Assembly: GCF_029433335.1 (NCBI RefSeq)
Contig: NZ_JAQTHX010000001.1
Span: 372,001-436,000 of the forward strand
DNA: 64,000 nucleotides
Source: Bifidobacterium sp. ESL0745
GTDB taxonomy: Bacteria > Actinomycetota > Actinomycetes > Actinomycetales > Bifidobacteriaceae
Direction: 5' to 3'
Below, piece by piece: positions 14,588 to 23,896 of the stretch. Position 1 is the stretch's first letter. Every line of letters begins with the position of its first letter. Below the pieces are notes generated by a model. The model saw only the letters and a program-made list of their open reading frames with translations, had not been told where the DNA came from and did not search any database. A program made the translations under genes and the position numbers.

Positions 14588-14637
14588 GGAATGGCTTAAT
14601 TCCGCCAATCTTAAAAACCTATCTATCGACTTGTGCG
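14561..14637. repeat. 77-bp palindromic repeat, copy 3
   Basis: The outer arms CCGCACAAGTC and GACTTGTGCGG are a perfect 11-bp inverted repeat; the inner right arm TTAAAAACCTATC matches the other copies. The left arm has drifted (CAGCAAATAACTTTTAAG) and encodes the last residues and TAA stop of the DUF559 gene. The copy lies between two convergent genes. Confidence 0.88.
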
Positions 14638-14644
14638 GCTGAAC

Positions 14645-15595
14645 TCAGTTGTCATTGTTGCTGAAGATCTGCAGCAGATAGAGGAACATGTTGATGAAGT
14701 CGAGGTAGAGGTTCAGGGCGCAGATGATCGAGATGCGGTTCAACATCACGGTGTCGCCGGAACGCTCGGCCACGTCGAACATGGCGCGTGTCTGTTGGGC
14801 ATCGTACATGGTCAGGCCCGCGAAGATGATGAGGCCGAGCGCGCCGGTCACCATAAGCGTGGTGTGCGAAGGCGCAAGGAACATCATGATGACCTCGCCG
14901 ACCAGGAGGACCAGCAGCGCGACCATCAGGATCGGGCCGGCCTTGAGCATATCCTTCTTGGTGGTCAGCGAAAGCATGGTAAGCACGAAGAAGAACGCAA
15001 CGCACAGCCCCAGCGCGATGCCGATGGACGGCAGGCTGTAGGCCTCGAAGATCGTGGCGAGCGTGAATCCGGTCAGCGCTGCATAAAGGTAGAACATCAC
15101 GTGTGCGGTGCTGACCTTCATCTTGTCGATGCGCCAGCCCAGCACAATGGCGATGGCCACCTGCGCCACTGCCAAACCGATCCAGCCGATCATGCCCGTC
15201 GCCATCAGGAAGCTGTCAAGGGCACCGGTCATCTGGGTGAAAACGGCGACCACTGCGGTGAGCAGCAGGCCCAGCGTCATCTCACCGTAGGCCTTGGTGG
15301 TGGAGACGTGACGCGCGCGTTCGAAGGAATAGGCGGTCTGCCCGTTCATCGTCATCGTTGGCGCTGCCGTCCCGGCACCCGCGCCCGCGTACGCCGGCTG
15401 CCCATACTGAGGCTGCTGGTACTGCGGTTGCGCGTAAGGCTGGCCGTAGGGCATGTTTTGCCCTTGCCCATAAGGCTGACCCTGAGGCTGCCCGTACTGG
15501 TTGTATTGCTGTTGTCCGTAGTTCTGCCTATACGCGCTCGGTTGCCCATAAGGCTGCTGCGTATTGTTCTCTTCAGGCCTGTTCCCGAAAGCCAT
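14645..15595 (-). CDS. Bax inhibitor-1/YccA family membrane protein
   Basis: A 316-residue membrane protein of the BI-1 (TMBIM) family, which in bacteria includes pH-dependent calcium-leak channels such as BsYetJ. The first ~85 residues are a Gln/Tyr/Pro/Gly-rich repeat tail (many PYGQ/QYNQ units), presumably disordered and cytoplasmic. Seven helices follow from about residue 100 to the C-terminus; the TMYDAQQTRAMFDVAE segment (~265-280) holds the conserved Asp of the family, and LNLYLDFINMFLYLLQ is the last helix. It converges on the DUF559 gene. The GGAGCAGGC before the ATG supports the start at 15595. Confidence 0.9.
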   Translation of the reverse strand: MAFGNRPEENNTQQPYGQPSAYRQNYGQQQYNQYGQPQGQPYGQGQNMPYGQPYAQPQYQQPQYGQPAYAGAGAGTAAPTMTMNGQTAYSFERARHVSTTKAYGEMTLGLLLTAVVAVFTQMTGALDSFLMATGMIGWIGLAVAQVAIAIVLGWRIDKMKVSTAHVMFYLYAALTGFTLATIFEAYSLPSIGIALGLCVAFFFVLTMLSLTTKKDMLKAGPILMVALLVLLVGEVIMMFLAPSHTTLMVTGALGLIIFAGLTMYDAQQTRAMFDVAERSGDTVMLNRISIICALNLYLDFINMFLYLLQIFSNNDN

Positions 15596-15857
15596 GCCTG
15601 CTCCTTTTGTCGATTTTCATTGACACTTGTTACTTATGGTTCTAAGTCTATCGGTAGTTACTGGCAATTGGCTGAGTGTGAACAACGAAAGTTCTTGGAA
15701 CCGATGTGAATGCATTGCTTTGTTTTCCGCTGATGGATCGGTGAATGTTCCGCTTCTCGCAGAGCGGAGATTATTGTTCCGCGCGATTAGCATGGAAGGG
15801 ATTCACATATTTGTTTTTCAAGGCGTTTGGCAGCAACGCCGGAATATGGAGGCGGCA

Positions 15858-16694
15858 ATGGCCGACAACAAGGTTCCGAATATCGTATTGAACAATGGCA
15901 TCACCATCCCGCAATTGGGATTGGGCGTGTTCCAGACCCCAGAGGGGGAGACGACAGCCAACGCGGTCGATGTCGCGCTGCGATCGGGCTATCGCCATAT
16001 CGACACCGCGAAAATCTATGGCAACGAGCAGTCCGTCGGCGAAGGTATGCGCCGTTCCGGTGTGCCTCGCCATGATATTTTTCTGACCACGAAGCTATGG
16101 AACGAGGATATTCGCGCAGGTCGTACCCGTGAGGCCTTCTATGAAAGCCTCGACCGCCTTGGCACCGATTATGTCGACCTGTACCTGATTCATTGGCCGG
16201 CTGACGGCTGGCAGCAGGCGTGGAAGGATATGGTCGCGCTTTATAACGACCGCCGTATCCGTGCCATTGGCGTGTGCAACCTGCAGGAGCACCATTTGAA
16301 GGAGCTGGAGGGACTGGGTACCGGCGTCAAGCCGGCCGTCGATCAGATCGAGTCCTCGCCGCAGTTTTCGAATCAAGAGCTGGTCGATTTCGTCCAATCG
16401 CAGGGCGTTGCCGTGGAAGCTTACAGCCCGCTCGGCGGTACCGGTGGTTCGCTGCTTGCCTCGCCGCTGCTGGCGCAAATCGGAGCGAAGTACGGCAAGT
16501 CGCCGGCCCAGGTCGTTATTCGTTGGCACCTGCAGCGTGGTGTCATCGTCATCCCGAAGTCCGTTCACGACGAGCGCATCAGGCAGAACATCGATGTCTT
16601 CGATTTCGAACTGAATCAAGGGGAAATGAAGCAGATCGCCGGCCTGTCCACTGGAGTGCGCACCGGTGGCGATCCAGATAATTTCGATTTCTAG
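15858..16694 (+). CDS. Aldo/keto reductase (AKR5-like, 2,5-diketogluconate reductase type)
   Basis: A 278-residue NADPH-dependent aldo/keto reductase with a TIM-barrel fold. The start chosen is the ATG at 15858, behind ATGGAGGCGG; open frame continues upstream to 15627 but that part is unlike the family. The catalytic tetrad is visible: Asp and Tyr in YRHIDTAKIYGNE, Lys in TTKLWNED, His in LIHWPADGW. The NADP-binding tail has VIPKSVHDERIRQN. The substrate is likely a small sugar-derived or xenobiotic carbonyl, but cannot be specified. It appears to be a single-gene transcript, ended by the strong hairpin at 16751-16802 shared with the convergent alarmone synthetase gene. Confidence 0.93.
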   Translation: MADNKVPNIVLNNGITIPQLGLGVFQTPEGETTANAVDVALRSGYRHIDTAKIYGNEQSVGEGMRRSGVPRHDIFLTTKLWNEDIRAGRTREAFYESLDRLGTDYVDLYLIHWPADGWQQAWKDMVALYNDRRIRAIGVCNLQEHHLKELEGLGTGVKPAVDQIESSPQFSNQELVDFVQSQGVAVEAYSPLGGTGGSLLASPLLAQIGAKYGKSPAQVVIRWHLQRGVIVIPKSVHDERIRQNIDVFDFELNQGEMKQIAGLSTGVRTGGDPDNFDF

Positions 16695-16750
16695 CTTGTA
16701 ATTCGCCATTATTGATGATAGTTCGCTGTTGTTGATGACAAACATCTTAT

Positions 16751-16802
16751 AAAACGAATTTTGCCGGCTCCCTGATTGAAGGAAGTCGGCAAAATTCGTT
16801 TT
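16751..16802. terminator. Bidirectional terminator
   Basis: AAAACGAATTTTGCCGGC (16751-16768) pairs with GTCGGCAAAATTCGTTTT (16785-16802), an 18-bp stem with one G-T pair. The A-run and T-run ends let it stop transcription in both directions between the reductase and the alarmone synthetase genes. Confidence 0.85.
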
Positions 16803-16858
16803 TCGATGGAAACTATTGTCTAGTAGGAGATTAGAAGGTCAGGATGCCAGAGGAATTC

Positions 16859-17623
16859 TCACTTCTTCGGGTCGAAGGCCTGCGAGGTCGGCGCTTCCTC
16901 CTGCTGGGGTGCGCCGTTGATGTCACGGTGGATGTTCTGCATCTGCGTTTCGATATTCTGCAGGCTGCGTGCGCAGTCGAGCAGCGTCTGCGAATGTTCG
17001 GTCAGTTTGGTGTCCGGCAGGTTGGACTTGTAACGCAAGGCGTGTTCAAGGCTCGCCCAGTAATCCATGGCGATGGTACGGAACTGTACCTCGACCGGCG
17101 TGTAATGCTCGCCGTTGGAAAGGAAGACAGGAACCGCATAGATGACGTGCAGGCTGCGATAGCCGTTCTGTTTCGGGCTCTTGATGTAGTCTTTGACGCG
17201 CAGTACCTGGATGTCGGATTGGCTGGAAAGATAGTTGGCCACGGAGTAGACGTCATCGCGGTAGTTGCAGATCACGCGTATGCCGGCCACGTCGAAGAGG
17301 TTGTCGCGGATTGATTTGGTGCACATCGGCAGGTTGCGGCGTTGCAGTTTGCCCAGGATCGAGTTGACGGACTTCAGCCTGCGCTCCATGTGGTGGATCG
17401 GGTCGTGGGCGAAATGGACGTGGAATTCGCTGTCAAGCACCTCGAGCTTGGTGCTGATCTCGTACATTGCGCCTTCATAGACCTGCATCATATCGATGAA
17501 TTCGGTGATTTCATCCGCCGGGAAAAGCTTTGAGCCCTGCTCTCCCGTGCCGCTTTGGGCGACTTTTTCGAGCCTTGCCTGGATTTCTGCGGTGTTAATG
17601 CGTTCGTGTCGATCAAGTATCAC
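16859..17623 (-). CDS. Small alarmone synthetase (RelQ/YjbM-like GTP pyrophosphokinase)
   Basis: A 254-residue single-domain RelA/SpoT synthetase that makes (p)ppGpp from ATP and GTP/GDP. There is no HD hydrolase, TGS or ACT domain, unlike the full Rel at 58972-61296. Core motifs are present: RRLKSVNSILGKL (substrate lysine region), DVAGIRVIC, the KSPKQNGYRSLHVI loop that stacks the GTP base, and VEVQFRTIAMDYWASLEHAL. A Gln/Glu-rich tail ends the protein. The organism therefore has at least two alarmone synthetases in this window; the hydrolase of Rel would be needed to remove its product. Trigger of expression not visible. Confidence 0.92.
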   Translation of the reverse strand: MILDRHERINTAEIQARLEKVAQSGTGEQGSKLFPADEITEFIDMMQVYEGAMYEISTKLEVLDSEFHVHFAHDPIHHMERRLKSVNSILGKLQRRNLPMCTKSIRDNLFDVAGIRVICNYRDDVYSVANYLSSQSDIQVLRVKDYIKSPKQNGYRSLHVIYAVPVFLSNGEHYTPVEVQFRTIAMDYWASLEHALRYKSNLPDTKLTEHSQTLLDCARSLQNIETQMQNIHRDINGAPQQEEAPTSQAFDPKK

Positions 17624-17756
17624 GTCTTCCCATCTTAACGAGGGCTGTCTATTTAAACTGGATGTTTGCTGACAATTTAACGTAAATATCGTAGGTGATA
17701 CCAGTCGTTAGAATCTGCAATGTCAGGTTTTAGGCGGTTGGCCGGAAGGTGGATAT

Positions 17757-18764
17757 ATGGAAACGAATAGCAGCGAAGTCCGTGTCGTTTCCATCATCGG
17801 GCCCACCGCCTCAGGCAAGACCGGCTTGAGTATCGCGTTGGCGAAAGGGCTTGCGCAGCTTGGGCAAAAGGCCGAAATCGTCAACGCCGACGCTTACCAG
17901 ATGTACCGTCTGATGGACGTCGGCACCGCCAAGGCGAGTGCTTCCGAACAGGCGGCGGTACCACATCACATGCTTGACATCATCGATCCGGACGAGACGA
18001 TGAGCGTGGCAAGGTTCCAGAAGCTGGCCCGTGAGGAGATCAGCAAGTTGCAAAGTCAAGGAATACGGCCGATTCTTGTCGGCGGTTCCGGCCTCTATGC
18101 GCGCGCTGTGATTGATGACATTTCGTTTCCTGGCACTGATCCGAAAGTACGTTCGCAACTTGAGCGACGCGCTGAACACGAGGGGGCCGGGGCGTTATAC
18201 GACGAGTTGAAGCGCAAGGATCCTGAAGCCGCCGAGCGTATGGACCCGCATAACGCGCGCCGCACCATTCGGGCGCTGGAAGTCATAGAAATCACCGGTC
18301 GGCCCTATTCGGCGAGTTTGCCGCGTTACCGTTACGTCATCCCGTCCGTCCAAATTGGCCTCGACCTGCCGCGTGAAGAACTTGACCGACGCATCGATAT
18401 TCGTACCGAACAGATGCGTGAGCAGGGTTTTGTCGATGAGGTGCGTAGAATTCGTCCACAGCTCGGCGTCACGGCTTCACGTGCGTTGGGCTATTCCCAG
18501 ATTGAGGCGTATCTCGATGGTGAAATGAGTGAGGATGAAGCGTTCGCCGATATCGCACAGAAGACGAAGCGTCTGGCCCGCAAACAGATGGGCTGGTTTG
18601 GCCGTGATCCGCGTATCCACTGGTTGAATGCGCTTGACAAGGACTTGGTGGAGAAAACGCTTGATATCGTGTCTCGTGCCGATGCTGGTGAATTCGACGA
18701 GGCCGATGCCCACGTCAACGATCACCACGTCACCCATCATCTGGGCAACATCGCCAACCAGTGA
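17757..18764 (+). CDS. miaA: tRNA dimethylallyltransferase MiaA
   Basis: A 335-residue enzyme that transfers a dimethylallyl group to A37 of tRNAs reading UNN codons, the first step of ms2i6A formation. The P-loop [11 protein letters not shown] is at ~residues 13-23, followed by NADAYQMYR and the [11 protein letters not shown] motif. The [13 protein letters not shown] and [13 protein letters not shown] motifs are also intact. The ATG at 17757 has a GGAAGGTGG site. The partner gene miaB is not in the window. The last two codons and TGA stop lie within the left arm of the first hairpin repeat of the array at 18758-18920. Confidence 0.96.
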   Translation: METNSSEVRVVSIIGPTASGKTGLSIALAKGLAQLGQKAEIVNADAYQMYRLMDVGTAKASASEQAAVPHHMLDIIDPDETMSVARFQKLAREEISKLQSQGIRPILVGGSGLYARAVIDDISFPGTDPKVRSQLERRAEHEGAGALYDELKRKDPEAAERMDPHNARRTIRALEVIEITGRPYSASLPRYRYVIPSVQIGLDLPREELDRRIDIRTEQMREQGFVDEVRRIRPQLGVTASRALGYSQIEAYLDGEMSEDEAFADIAQKTKRLARKQMGWFGRDPRIHWLNALDKDLVEKTLDIVSRADAGEFDEADAHVNDHHVTHHLGNIANQ

Positions 18765-18920
18765 GGAAAGTACTAAAAATGCTTGAAAATGGTGCTTTTT
18801 CACTGGCTTCGTGAGAAAAGCACCAAAAACGGACTTAAAAGGTGCTTTTCTCCGCAGTAACCCGTAAACCAGTGGGGAAAACACTAAAATGGGGTCTAAA
18901 TGGTGCTTTTCTAACTGGTT
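18758..18920. repeat. Array of three related hairpin repeats between miaA and fic
   Basis: Three tandem imperfect palindromes of about 50 bases: 18758-18806 (CCAGTGAGG...TTTCACTGG), 18813-18852 (GAGAAAAGCACC...GGTGCTTTTCTC, perfect 12-bp stem) and 18867-18920 (AACCAGTGGGG...CTAACTGGTT). All share the right arm GGTGCTTTT. They fill the space between two convergent genes and overlap the miaA stop. There are no identical spacers or repeats of CRISPR type. Confidence 0.85.
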
Positions 18921-18944
18921 TCGATACTTTCCGCAGTGGTGAGT

Positions 18945-19925
18945 TCAGTGCGCGGGGCCTTGGTCCCAACCGGAGATGAGGAAGATTCGGGTCGGGTTGG
19001 CGAGCCTGATGATTGAAGCGAACATGCGCTCGAGCCCAGATATGTCGTGATTGAGCAGCGCCAGATTGGTCGCGTCCCGATAGCTTTTGAACGTGACCGA
19101 GCCCCAGTTTAAATCCCAGCCTACCGCGTGTGTCAATTCCGAAATGAACATGCGTAGCACCATCCCATTGCCGTAAGCGAAGGGATGTAGGGCATTGAGC
19201 TCATCGTAGGTGCTTGCCAAGGCGCGGATAAAGCCGGAGCGGTCAAGATGGGAAAAGTAATCTTGCTCTTCAAGTTGCGAAAAGATATTGGCCGCGCCCG
19301 TTTCGATAAGCGCAGATGGAAAATAAGGGCTTGGGTATTGATTGTTCTGGCGAAAATCTGAACGGTTGGTCTGATTTGATGGTTTCGTTTCAACCCTGAT
19401 GGCGCGATTTGTAGTGGTACCGCTCTCGCTACGCAGTGTTCCCGTCCCGTTCATTGCCCCGACGAACAGCCCGCGATGAATGATTTTGAGCTCGTCAAGC
19501 CCGCCATAAGCAGGCCATCCGCAATCGATGAGTCGCACGGAACGGGCGAAAATCCGGTCGTCACGAAGCTTTGTTTCTTCGGACGTTTCGGTTTGGTTCT
19601 GCTTATGGTTGCCATTGCCGCCGTCAATTTCCGCAAATTCAATCGATGAGATGTTGGCGGCATCATGGGATCCGGAACCCTGCCGGCTTGGTTCATTTTG
19701 AGATTTAGACTTTTCCTTACGTAAACGTTGTGCCTGCTTCTCGGGTGTTTCGACGAAATCCGAAAGGCCGATGGTGCCGCGCTGATAGCCGTTTGCGGCT
19801 GCTATCATAGCGTCGCTCGGTGTGATTGTGGAAAGCTCGCAGTTTTTGTAGGAGAACGCGACGGCGCTCGCGCGTTCGGCAGGGGTCATGACCATGCCTT
19901 CATCGTAAGGCATTGGTGAAGGCAT
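18945..19925 (-). CDS. VbhA-like antitoxin-Fic domain fusion with altered Fic motif
   Basis: A 326-residue protein. Residues ~15-60 (ERASAVAFSYKNCELS...GYQRGTIGLSDFVE) resemble a VbhA-type antitoxin, which normally blocks a Fic toxin through an (S/T)xxxE(G/N) helix; here only Glu30 is kept (YxxxEL). A charged, disordered linker (~62-120) leads to the Fic fold, starting at GGLDELKIIHRGLF. The active-site loop at 247-258 reads HPFAYGNGMVLR; the catalytic His is present, but the acidic residue is Tyr and the GNGR arginine is Met. Canonical Fic AMP-transferases need both. A changed donor nucleotide or lost activity is possible. The start at 19925 has AGGAAAA upstream; 19889 (MTPAERAS) is an alternative. 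Confidence 0.72.
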   Translation of the reverse strand: MPSPMPYDEGMVMTPAERASAVAFSYKNCELSTITPSDAMIAAANGYQRGTIGLSDFVETPEKQAQRLRKEKSKSQNEPSRQGSGSHDAANISSIEFAEIDGGNGNHKQNQTETSEETKLRDDRIFARSVRLIDCGWPAYGGLDELKIIHRGLFVGAMNGTGTLRSESGTTTNRAIRVETKPSNQTNRSDFRQNNQYPSPYFPSALIETGAANIFSQLEEQDYFSHLDRSGFIRALASTYDELNALHPFAYGNGMVLRMFISELTHAVGWDLNWGSVTFKSYRDATNLALLNHDISGLERMFASIIRLANPTRIFLISGWDQGPAH

Positions 19926-19928
19926 GGT
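19891..19928. promoter_or_regulatory. Perfect 12-bp inverted repeat over the fic start
   Basis: ACCATGCCTTCA (19891-19902) and TGAAGGCATGGT (19917-19928) are exact inverted repeats with a 14-base spacer. They cover the predicted fic start codon and the first residues, and would form an mRNA hairpin that hides the start, or act as an operator. Confidence 0.6.
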
Positions 19929-20097
19929 CGTTTTCCTGGCGTTGCGTAACCGATATGAAGTGCTATTGTCCGCGAAGCCGCGCTATATTCACTGTACGTA
20001 TTGCAAATATTCCGGTGGGGCTGACAAGAAATTCGTCCGACTTTGAAAGGGTTGGGCAGGTTGGCCACTCTATGCCTTCAAGGGGCGGGGTTTGAAG

Positions 20098-20103
20098 TAG
20101 AAT
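20098..20103 (+). promoter_or_regulatory. -10 box close to ftsK start
   Basis: TAGAAT lies 10 bases before the ftsK ATG and no Shine-Dalgarno sequence is present between them, so the transcript would have almost no leader. No clear -35 box is seen. Confidence 0.4.
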
Positions 20104-20113
20104 CACTGTTGTT

Positions 20114-22990
20114 ATGGCGCGTAAGACACAGACGAATGGAAAGAACACAAAGACCCGTCGCAGTAAGGCGAACGGGTCTTCTTCTGGTAAGGACGTTGAG
20201 CCAACGAAGGTCATGGTGCCTGAAGACGCCTCGTTCTTCGAACGCCACTCTACGCTGTGCCGCATCGTCGGTTTCTTCGCATTGGTGATACTGGCCATCA
20301 TGTTCTGTGCCTCCGAATGGTTCCATGTCAACGGGTTTCTGGGCCATTGGCTGCACATGATCGCCGCCGGGCTTTTCGGTGTGATGAGCGTGGTGCTTCC
20401 CATTTTCCTCGTGGTGGTGGCCTATCAGGTGCTGCTCGATCCGACCAAGCACAAGCGAAATCTGCGTCTGATCATCGGTAGTGCGCTGCTGTTCTGGTCG
20501 ATTTGCTCGATTATCGATGCCATTGTTGCTTCTCCATCGCGCGAATTCAATATGGATGTGCTGCGCGGGGCCGGTGGATTGCTCGGTTTCGTGTTGGGTT
20601 CTCCCTTGGCTTGGGGTCTTTCCAGCGTGTTCGCCGTCGTGATTTTCGTGGTGGTGGCCATATTCTCGCTGTTGCTTATTGTCAGGCTTGATATCACACA
20701 GATGGCGGAAAAGTTCCACGATTGGTCACAACGGCACAAGGCTGGCGCGCAAGACGATGATGCCGCCGACAACGCCGATGTGAGTGCACAAAGCGAGCAA
20801 TTCCCCAATGAGGTGCGCGTTGGCGACGAAACATTGGAACTTGCCGAGGGGGTACCGTCCCATGACGGCAGTGACGAGAACGAATCCGAGGAGGCGCCGC
20901 AATCCCGCAAACGTGGCATAGGTGCCTTCTTCTCCCGTATTTTCGGCCACAGCGATGATGATGACGGCGAGGCAAAGCTGGAACGTTACGCTGGCGACGA
21001 GGCGTTTGACAAGGCGGCGAACCTTAATGGCCAGAGCGATGAGACGCCGCTGGTCGAAGGGCATCCGCAGCCCATGGTCGACCCCACCACCGGCGAGATT
21101 CAGGGCGTTGCCGGTACTCCTGCTTCCACGCCAACCGGCATGCCGGGATTCAATGGGCAGGGGAGCGCCGACACAACAATGCCGGGCTCCGCGGTGAATG
21201 GGCATCCCGGCGCTTTTGATACCTCGAAGCCGGCAACCTCATCCGGGCCTTATGGGGCTGACGTTGCTTCCAGTCTTCCGGTGACAAGTCCTGCATCCGA
21301 CCCGTGGGCGGCGGTCGGCAATGACGGTAGCGCGGCAGAGCCCATGGTGCCCCAAATCAAAGGCATCGCCGGGGGAGCTGCGAATCTTCCGGCTTCCATC
21401 GCCAATCACGGCGGCGATGATTCGGTTGCAAGGCACGAGGCCGAGAACGCCGAAGACGAGGATGACAACAGGCCCTATCGCCTGCCCAGCCTCGACATTC
21501 TGGTGAAAGGCAAACCGCATCAGGCCCGAACGCAGGCCAACGACAACGTCATCAAGGCGCTGACCGCCACCTTCCACCAGTTCCACGTCGACGCCAAGGT
21601 TGTCGGCTTCCTGCGCGGCCCGTCGGTGACCCAGTACGAGGTCGAGCTGGGGCCGGGCGTCAAAGTTGAAAAGGTCACCAACCTGCAGCGCAACATCGCC
21701 TACGCCGTGGCTTCCACCGACGTGCGTATCCTCTCGCCGATCCCCGGCAAATCCGCCATCGGCATCGAGATTCCGAATATCGACCGTGAGATCGTGCATC
21801 TGGGCGACGTGCTGCGCAGTGACAAGGCCATGAACGACCCGAACCCGATGCTTGCGGGCGTCGGCAAGGACGTCGAAGGCCATTTCGTCACCGCCGATCT
21901 TACGAAAATGCCACATCTGCTGGTCGCGGGCGCCACCGGTTCCGGCAAGTCGAGCTTTATCAATTCCATGCTCACTTCGATCATCATGCGCGCGACCCCC
22001 GAGCAGGTGCGCCTGATTATGGTCGACCCCAAGCGCGTCGAGCTCTCCGCCTACGCCGGCATTCCACACTTGCTGACCCCGATCATCACCGACCCTAAAA
22101 AGGCCGCACAAGCGTTGGAATGGGTGGTCAAGGAGATGGACGCCCGATACGATGACCTCCAATATTTCGGTTTCCGGCATATCAAGGACTTCAACAAAGC
22201 CGTGCTTGCCGGCAAGGTCCATGCCCCGCTCGGCTCCAAGCGCAAGGTGGCCCCGTACCCGTATATCCTCGTGGTCGTCGACGAGATGGCCGATCTGATG
22301 ATGCTGGCCAAGAACGACGTCGAAAGCTCGATTCAGCGCATCACCCAGCTCGCGCGTGCCGCCGGCGTCCACCTCGTGCTCGCCACCCAGCGCCCGTCCG
22401 TCGACGTCATCACCGGCCTGATTAAGGCGAACATTCCCTCGCGTCTGGCTTTTGCCACGTCGTCGGCCACCGATTCACGCGTCATTTTGGACACCACCGG
22501 TGCCGAATCGCTGATCGGTCAGGGCGATGCTCTGTTCCTTCCGATGGGCTCCGCCAAGCCGATCCGCGTGCAGGGTTCGTGGGTCGGGGAGTCCGAGATT
22601 CGCAAGGCCGTCGAATTCGCCCGCACCCAGCGCAAACCGCACTATCGCGAGGACATCGAGGAAATGGCCAAGAAGGCCGAGGAGAACGAAACTCATCCCA
22701 ACGAGGAAATCGGCGATGACATGGACACGCTCTTGGAGGCGGCGAAGCTCGTGGTCACCACGCAGTTCGGGTCCACCTCGATGCTCCAGCGCAAGCTGCG
22801 CATCGGGTTTGCCAAGGCCGGCCGCATGATGGATCTGCTCGAATCCCGCGGTGTCGTCGGTCCTTCGGAGGGGTCCAAGGCCCGCGAAGTCCTGGTCCAG
22901 CCGCAGGATCTGGGTCAGGTCCTCGACTTCATCCAAGGCAAAACCGGCTCCATGGCGCCGTCGGCTTCTAGCGGTTCCTCTGAGGAGTAG
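20114..22990 (+). CDS. ftsK: DNA translocase FtsK
   Basis: A 958-residue septal DNA pump that clears and aligns chromosome ends at division. Residues ~1-45 are basic. Four membrane helices occupy ~50-200, including the [21 protein letters not shown] segment. A long acidic and Pro/Gly-rich linker follows (~205-450). The motor domain has the Walker [10 protein letters not shown] near residue 607 and the Walker B segment [10 protein letters not shown]. The C-terminal gamma domain (~870-945, from [18 protein letters not shown]) reads the orienting DNA sequence. The RecA-like core is preceded by the alpha domain ([20 protein letters not shown]). It begins a conserved ftsK-pgsA-cinA-clgR-recA order. 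The mRNA looks nearly leaderless. Confidence 0.95.
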   Translation: MARKTQTNGKNTKTRRSKANGSSSGKDVEPTKVMVPEDASFFERHSTLCRIVGFFALVILAIMFCASEWFHVNGFLGHWLHMIAAGLFGVMSVVLPIFLVVVAYQVLLDPTKHKRNLRLIIGSALLFWSICSIIDAIVASPSREFNMDVLRGAGGLLGFVLGSPLAWGLSSVFAVVIFVVVAIFSLLLIVRLDITQMAEKFHDWSQRHKAGAQDDDAADNADVSAQSEQFPNEVRVGDETLELAEGVPSHDGSDENESEEAPQSRKRGIGAFFSRIFGHSDDDDGEAKLERYAGDEAFDKAANLNGQSDETPLVEGHPQPMVDPTTGEIQGVAGTPASTPTGMPGFNGQGSADTTMPGSAVNGHPGAFDTSKPATSSGPYGADVASSLPVTSPASDPWAAVGNDGSAAEPMVPQIKGIAGGAANLPASIANHGGDDSVARHEAENAEDEDDNRPYRLPSLDILVKGKPHQARTQANDNVIKALTATFHQFHVDAKVVGFLRGPSVTQYEVELGPGVKVEKVTNLQRNIAYAVASTDVRILSPIPGKSAIGIEIPNIDREIVHLGDVLRSDKAMNDPNPMLAGVGKDVEGHFVTADLTKMPHLLVAGATGSGKSSFINSMLTSIIMRATPEQVRLIMVDPKRVELSAYAGIPHLLTPIITDPKKAAQALEWVVKEMDARYDDLQYFGFRHIKDFNKAVLAGKVHAPLGSKRKVAPYPYILVVVDEMADLMMLAKNDVESSIQRITQLARAAGVHLVLATQRPSVDVITGLIKANIPSRLAFATSSATDSRVILDTTGAESLIGQGDALFLPMGSAKPIRVQGSWVGESEIRKAVEFARTQRKPHYREDIEEMAKKAEENETHPNEEIGDDMDTLLEAAKLVVTTQFGSTSMLQRKLRIGFAKAGRMMDLLESRGVVGPSEGSKAREVLVQPQDLGQVLDFIQGKTGSMAPSASSGSSEE

Positions 22991-23074
22991 CGAATTCTGT
23001 TCTTTTTAGGTGAGAGGAATCGGACTCTATGATTCGTCATATTACGGTATCGTCGCCGCGCTAAGGTATTGGGT

Positions 23075-23764
23075 ATGCAACAACGAGATGGGAAAAAATC
23101 GCTTCTGGACGGCTGGAACAGTCCGCCGAATCTGGTGACGTATACGCGTATCGTGCTGGTCCTTATATTTCTGTGGATTGACATCGCTGCAGGCCCTTGG
23201 GGGCAGCACAGTCCTTGGATGCGTTTTGCTGCAGCCGTGCTTTTCATCGTCGCCGCTTCGACCGATAAGCTCGATGGCTGGATGGCCAGGAAGTACAACC
23301 AAGTCACGGAACTGGGCAAACTGATGGATCCCATCGCCGACAAACTCCTGATTTGTTCGGCGCTCGTCGTCGCCTCGGTTTTCGGTGAAGTGCCGTGGTG
23401 GGTCACTGCGCTGTTCCTCATCCGTGAAATCGGCATTACCATCATGCGTTTCTTCGTCATCGACACCGGCGGCAAGGTCATCGCGGCGGACAAAGCCGGC
23501 AAGTACAAGACCTTGACCCAGTGCATCGGTTTGGGGATGCTCTTGATGCCGGTGTGGGCGTTGTCCTCGGACATCACCAATCCTGGACGAGTGGCTTTTC
23601 TTGGAGGTGCTCCGGCATTCTCGCATATCGGCCCCGGCGTTCCCGTTTGGTGGTTCTGCTATTACAGCGTGACCGATTTGCTGATTGGTATAGCGCTGAT
23701 TCTTTGCCTGTATTCAGGATACGTATATGTCCGCAATGTGGTGCGTGCGCGAAAAGCGGCGTGA
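23075..23764 (+). CDS. pgsA: CDP-diacylglycerol-glycerol-3-phosphate 3-phosphatidyltransferase
   Basis: A 229-residue integral membrane enzyme that makes phosphatidylglycerol phosphate from CDP-diacylglycerol. The CDP-alcohol phosphotransferase motif (D-G-x2-A-R-x8-G-x3-D-x3-D) is visible as DGWMARKYNQVTELGKLMD running into PIADK, giving all three Asp pairs. About five helices are predicted. The start is taken at ATG 23075 with an AAGG site 8 bases upstream; a TTG two codons earlier is possible. It follows ftsK by 84 bases and precedes cinA, the usual actinobacterial order. Confidence 0.92.
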   Translation: MQQRDGKKSLLDGWNSPPNLVTYTRIVLVLIFLWIDIAAGPWGQHSPWMRFAAAVLFIVAASTDKLDGWMARKYNQVTELGKLMDPIADKLLICSALVVASVFGEVPWWVTALFLIREIGITIMRFFVIDTGGKVIAADKAGKYKTLTQCIGLGMLLMPVWALSSDITNPGRVAFLGGAPAFSHIGPGVPVWWFCYYSVTDLLIGIALILCLYSGYVYVRNVVRARKAA

Positions 23765-23896
23765 GAGCTTGTAGAATCTGCCCCAAACCAACTACTGACC
23801 GAGTGGTAGGTAACAGGGTTTGGGATGGTTTCATAGGTTCTGAATGCAGTGGCATAGGTGTTTGTGAACTTATGAATCGCCTGGGCGGGAGGAAAA

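Noticed and set aside
12610..15595. Prophage or genomic island
   Set aside because: The Ltp repeats and DUF559 gene suggest it, but no integrase, phage structural gene or tRNA target is present.
18758..18920. CRISPR-like array after miaA
   Set aside because: The units are palindromes without fixed-length spacers, are not near-identical, and no cas genes are present.
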